Shown one piece after another: positions 8,785 through 11,375 of a DNA stretch of 11,375 nt. Each line of letters starts with the position of its first letter. The stretch's first letter is position 1. A program made the position numbers and the translations under genes. The stretch is from an uncultured Micrococcales bacterium (GTDB taxonomy: Bacteria > Actinomycetota > Actinomycetes > Actinomycetales > Microbacteriaceae): contig CAIPNT010000082.1 in NCBI GenBank assembly GCA_903866485.1, positions 1-11,375 on the forward strand, read 5' to 3'. The notes under the pieces are model-generated. The model saw only the letters and a program-made list of their open reading frames with translations. It made no database searches and was not told the DNA's origin.

Positions 8785-9902
8785 ACCAGGCCCTGCTCGA
8801 GTTCAACCGAAACGGCGCTGATTGTCTGGTCAATAGTCACCTGACCCAAAACGCGAGTGCCAAGGTAGAGCACCGCAGTTTGACCAGGTGCAACCCCAAG
8901 CAACGGCTGCTTAACACGAATAACCATCACACCGTCTTGAACGACAAACTCGGCTTCAACCGCATCGGCATGAGCGCGAACCTGAACCAGAATGTCTCGC
9001 CACTCTGAAGTGCTGGCAGGAGGCTGACCGCACCAGCTGAATCGCTCGCCTGACATTTCGGCAATGGCAAGCGCTGCTTGAGGGCCAACCACAACGGTGT
9101 TGGTCTTTGGTCTAATCTCGAGCACATAGCGCGGACGCCCATCGGCGGCCGGGCGACCGATTTGCAAGCCCTTGCGCTGGCCAACGGTGAAACCGTGAGA
9201 ACCCTCGTGCGAGCCAAGCACATTGCCTTCTCGATCAATGATCTGTCCGGTTTGATTGCCCAATTTATCGGCAATCCAATCTTGGGTGTCGCCCTCAGGG
9301 ATAAAGCAGATGTCATAGCTGTCAGGCTTGTTGGCGACGGCGAGACCGCGAGCCTCGGCCTCGGCGCGAATCAAGTCTTTTGATGCGCTGGCGCCAAGTG
9401 GAAACATGCTGTGCCTCAGCTGCTCGTCAGTAAGCACGCCCAATACATAAGACTGATCCTTGGCCAACGCATTCGATCGGTGCAACTCTAGGTTGCCGTT
9501 TTCATCCGTAAGCAAGGTGGCATAGTGTCCAGTGCAAACCGCATCGAAACCGAGCGCAAGTGCCTTTTCAAGGAGTGCGGCGAACTTGATGCGTTCGTTG
9601 CAGCGCATACACGGATTGGGTGTGCGTCCGGCCTCGTATTCAGCAATGAAGTCATCGACGACCTCTTCTTTGAAACGTTCCGAAAAATCCCACACATAGT
9701 AGGGAATGCCTAAAACGCTGGCAGCTCGTTGTGCATCCATTGAATCCTCGATGGTGCAGCAACCTCGTGAACCAGTTCTCAGGGTGCCGGGCATGCGTGA
9801 CAGTGCCAGGTGAACTCCAACTACCTCGTGGCCGGCCTCCACGGCTCGCGCGGCAGCTACAGCGGAATCCACTCCACCTGACATCGCCGCTAAAACCTTC
9901 AT
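8781..9902 (-). CDS. mnmA: tRNA-specific 2-thiouridylase
   Basis: This 373-residue protein is the usual length. MnmA adenylates U34 in tRNAs for Lys, Glu and Gln and replaces O2 with sulfur from a persulfide. The ATP-binding PP-loop [12 protein letters not shown] lies at about residues 6-17. The catalytic cysteine is C98 in [14 protein letters not shown], and the persulfide-forming partner is C199 in [11 protein letters not shown], close to C102 and C199 of the E. coli enzyme. GHYATL, KDQSYVL and [11 protein letters not shown] also match. It starts 9 nt after the cysteine desulfurase stop, so it is probably cotranscribed with its sulfur donor. A TAAACT hexamer ends 6 nt upstream, so an extra leaderless transcript is possible. 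Its stop overlaps the stop of the convergent gene at 8784 by three bases. Confidence 0.97.
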   Translation of the reverse strand: MKVLAAMSGGVDSAVAAARAVEAGHEVVGVHLALSRMPGTLRTGSRGCCTIEDSMDAQRAASVLGIPYYVWDFSERFKEEVVDDFIAEYEAGRTPNPCMRCNERIKFAALLEKALALGFDAVCTGHYATLLTDENGNLELHRSNALAKDQSYVLGVLTDEQLRHSMFPLGASASKDLIRAEAEARGLAVANKPDSYDICFIPEGDTQDWIADKLGNQTGQIIDREGNVLGSHEGSHGFTVGQRKGLQIGRPAADGRPRYVLEIRPKTNTVVVGPQAALAIAEMSGERFSWCGQPPASTSEWRDILVQVRAHADAVEAEFVVQDGVMVIRVKQPLLGVAPGQTAVLYLGTRVLGQVTIDQTISAVSVELEQGLV

Positions 9903-9908
9903 GGCTCT

Positions 9909-9914
9909 AGTTTA
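9909..9914 (-). promoter_or_regulatory. Candidate internal -10 element (TAAACT) for mnmA
   Basis: On the minus strand TAAACT begins with the TAA stop of the cysteine desulfurase gene and is followed by AGAGCC and the mnmA ATG. The 6-nt distance equals that at orn, ligA and the cysteine desulfurase gene. mnmA has no good Shine-Dalgarno, so a leaderless internal promoter is possible in addition to readthrough. Confidence 0.35.
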
Positions 9915-11084
9915 CTTCGAGGCAAGTCCGGCTTTTTTGGCGGCAGCATAGGCCTGCGGAAAGGCGCTCAAGAAGGCGGCAACACAAGATTCGCTGGTGT
10001 TGTGCCCGAGGGTAATCCTCAATACCCCATTGGCCTCAGCCTCGGTGCGTCCCATGGCAAGCAAGACGTGTGATGGGCGGTTCACCCCTGCAGTGCAGGC
10101 CGACCCTGCAGACACCGAAACTCCGGCAGCATCTAGCAAAAAGATGAGTGAGTCAGAGCTGCATCCGTCAAATGCAAAATGAACGGTCTCAGCAAGCCCT
10201 AAGGCCTCTCCCCGACTAAACACCGCATCAGGCGCGATTCCATACACTCCAGAAATAAGTTGTTGTGAAAGCGCAGCCATTTTGCTTTGGCGAGCCGGAA
10301 GCTCACTCACCGATATCTGGGCGGCAAGTGCAAAGGCAGATGCTCCCGCAGCATCCATGGTTCCCGATCGCATTCCACGCTCTTGACCGCCACCGTGGGT
10401 GAGCGACACCAACTTGACCTGTCGACCAACAACGAGCGCTCCAACGCCAACCGGTCCGCCGACCTTGTGAGCCGTGACCGACATTGCGGCCAACCCACTC
10501 TCGGCAAAGTTGACTGGGATGTGACCAAAGGCCGCTACCGCGTCTGAATGCACCGGAATGCCGGCCAAACCTGCAATCTGAGTGATCTTCTCGATATTCG
10601 CAATTACGCCAGTCTCATTGTTGACCCACATCAGGCTGATTAGCGCAATTTCTTGACCACGCTGTTCGACAAACTGCTGCAACCAACCAAGATCGAATAC
10701 GCCATTTCTATCGACGGGAATCAACGCCACCTCGGCCCCCTGATGCTGCTCAAGCCAAAAAATTGGGTCGAGAACACCGTGATGCTCGGTGGCGGCGGTG
10801 ACAATAATCTTTCGGTTTGCATCTTCAACCCGACGCTGCCAATAGAGACCCTTGACCGCCAGGTTGTCGCTTTCGGTTCCTCCTGAGGTGAAGATAACTT
10901 CGCTTCGATTACAACCAATCGAGCTTGCTAGCGACTCGCGAGCCGCCTCCAGCACGTTGCGCACATCCTGGCCAAACCTGTGCACGGAAGAAGGGTTGCC
11001 CACCGCTCGCAAATGTTCTAGATAGGCAACCAACACCTCTTCGCGCATCGGCGTAGTGGCGGCGTGATCTAGGTAGACAGGCAT
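9912..11084 (-). CDS. Cysteine desulfurase (NifS/IscS-like), probable sulfur donor to MnmA
   Basis: This 390-residue PLP enzyme of aminotransferase class V converts cysteine to alanine and an enzyme-bound persulfide. Visible residues are YLDHAATTPM at the N-terminus, T70 in SGGTESDN, H101 in TEHHGVLD, D181 in HSDAVAAFGH, the PLP-binding K207 in SVTAHKVGGP, and the persulfide cysteine C330 in SAGSACTAGV. Position 184 is Ala, where the family normally has a Gln (Q183 in E. coli IscS) contacting PLP. Location directly upstream of mnmA, 9 nt away, suggests a dedicated donor for tRNA 2-thiolation, as for YrvO-MnmA in Bacillus; no iscU or suf gene is present here. The ATG has no ribosome binding site, and TAGTGT ends 6 nt before it, so it is probably leaderless. 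The specific symbol (iscS, nifS or other) cannot be settled from sequence alone. Confidence 0.95.
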   Translation of the reverse strand: MPVYLDHAATTPMREEVLVAYLEHLRAVGNPSSVHRFGQDVRNVLEAARESLASSIGCNRSEVIFTSGGTESDNLAVKGLYWQRRVEDANRKIIVTAATEHHGVLDPIFWLEQHQGAEVALIPVDRNGVFDLGWLQQFVEQRGQEIALISLMWVNNETGVIANIEKITQIAGLAGIPVHSDAVAAFGHIPVNFAESGLAAMSVTAHKVGGPVGVGALVVGRQVKLVSLTHGGGQERGMRSGTMDAAGASAFALAAQISVSELPARQSKMAALSQQLISGVYGIAPDAVFSRGEALGLAETVHFAFDGCSSDSLIFLLDAAGVSVSAGSACTAGVNRPSHVLLAMGRTEAEANGVLRITLGHNTSESCVAAFLSAFPQAYAAAKKAGLASK

Positions 11085-11090
11085 AAAACA

Positions 11091-11096
11091 ACACTA
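11091..11096 (-). promoter_or_regulatory. Candidate -10 element (TAGTGT) for leaderless cysteine desulfurase gene
   Basis: Minus-strand TAGTGT is followed by TGTTTT and the ATG at 11084, placing transcription start on the start codon. A weak TTTCAC lies 17 nt further upstream. No ribosome binding site is present. This is the likely promoter of the desulfurase-mnmA operon. Confidence 0.5.
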
Positions 11097-11130
11097 CTTG
11101 CCAGTTAATGTGTGTGAAATATTCCGAGGG

Positions 11131-11136
11131 TAAGAT
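11131..11136 (+). promoter_or_regulatory. Candidate -10 element (TAAGAT) for leaderless glgX
   Basis: TAAGAT is followed by seven bases and the ATG at 11144. There is no Shine-Dalgarno before that ATG. It is divergent from the cysteine desulfurase promoter, and both are packed into 59 bp. Confidence 0.5.
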
Positions 11137-11143
11137 TTCACCT

Positions 11144-11375
11144 ATGTCAGATGAGATGCGAGCCCGGGGCCAGCTGGGTGTCAGTGTCTCAAATGGCCTG
11201 GGCACCATTGGTGTCTATTCTGAAAACGCAGCTACCATCGAGCTTTGCATCTTTGAACCCGACGACGTCACGAAACTTAAAGAGACCGTCGAGCTGACTC
11301 GCGGCGATGGCAATGTTTGGAGTGCGCAAAGCGAGCTCTTGGTGCCGGGTGCCAACTATGCGCTTAGGGCCGACG
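11144..11375 (+). CDS. glgX: Glycogen debranching enzyme / isoamylase-type protein, N-terminus (cut by window edge)
   Basis: Seventy-seven codons are visible, open to the right edge. The sequence RGQLGVSVSNGLGTIGVYSENAATIELCIFEPDD followed by GNVWSAQSELLVPGANYALRAD matches the N-terminal CBM48 beta-sandwich of GlgX-like glycogen debranching enzymes. These hydrolyse alpha-1,6 branches of glycogen limit dextrin in the cytosol. The LG.....GGvnFavwS.nA..veLclFd order and the W...v..l.pG..Y..R ending are the basis for the call. The catalytic GH13 domain is outside the window, so GlgX cannot be separated from TreX/isoamylase or, less likely, GlgB or TreZ. The ATG at 11144 fits a leaderless promoter (TAAGAT ending 7 nt upstream); Met5 is the alternative start. 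Confidence 0.75.
   Translation, partial: MSDEMRARGQLGVSVSNGLGTIGVYSENAATIELCIFEPDDVTKLKETVELTRGDGNVWSAQSELLVPGANYALRAD

Noticed and set aside
8927..9383. Long open frames on both strands inside mnmA
   Set aside because: They overlap a well-conserved mnmA frame with both catalytic cysteines in place, their translations look like out-of-frame protein, and no start signal supports them.

Overview
The window looks like chromosome from an actinobacterium with a compact genome. The most likely group is Microbacteriaceae, for example one of the small freshwater lineages, but the family is inferred. Support comes from the actinobacterial-type insertion in the NAD-dependent DNA ligase, the gene order cysteine desulfurase - mnmA - ligA - gatC - gatA - gatB, tRNA-His with an encoded CCA, and several genes that appear leaderless. 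Two genes at the edges are cut by the window: the C-terminal end of an RND transporter on the left and the first 77 codons of a GlgX-like glycogen debranching enzyme on the right.

Layout, left to right. (1) 1-691 (+): end of an RND efflux permease, followed by a strong intrinsic terminator (730-768). (2) 774-1382 (+): orn, oligoribonuclease, starting on a GTG only 5 nt past that terminator's U-tract. (3) 1453-1528 (+): tRNA-His(GTG). (4) 1532-1566: a bidirectional terminator separating the plus-strand genes from the convergent minus-strand operon. (5) 7047 down to 1577 (-): ligA-gatC-gatA-gatB, a tight operon with a 30-nt gap, a 3-nt gap and a 1-nt overlap. (6) 7232-8784 (+): two secreted-protein genes, a CHAP-domain peptidoglycan hydrolase and a translationally coupled protein of unknown family. 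Both are visibly AT-richer than their surroundings. (7) 11084 down to 8781 (-): cysteine desulfurase and mnmA. (8) 11144 onwards (+): the start of glgX.

How the genes work together: the cysteine desulfurase probably supplies persulfide sulfur to MnmA for 2-thiouridine at tRNA position 34. GatCAB transamidates mischarged Glu-tRNA(Gln) and/or Asp-tRNA(Asn). LigA seals nicks in DNA and Orn finishes RNA decay. This is ordinary housekeeping. The accessory part is the two-gene secreted cassette, which sits on the opposite strand between mnmA and ligA.

Most notable signals: (a) the CHAP/unknown secreted gene pair interrupting a conserved housekeeping block; (b) upstream of it, three copies of an 8-mer (CGYACACA) spaced exactly 11 bp apart, with a partial inverted copy nearby, resembling tandem sites of OmpR/PhoB-family response regulators; (c) all five fully visible start sites that lack a Shine-Dalgarno (orn, ligA, cysteine desulfurase, mnmA, glgX) have a TANNNT hexamer 6-7 nt before the start codon, a leaderless-promoter signature absent from the genes that do have a ribosome binding site; (d) the cysteine desulfurase carries Ala where the family has a PLP-contacting Gln. 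I see no CRISPR array, insertion sequence or other clearly novel defence system.
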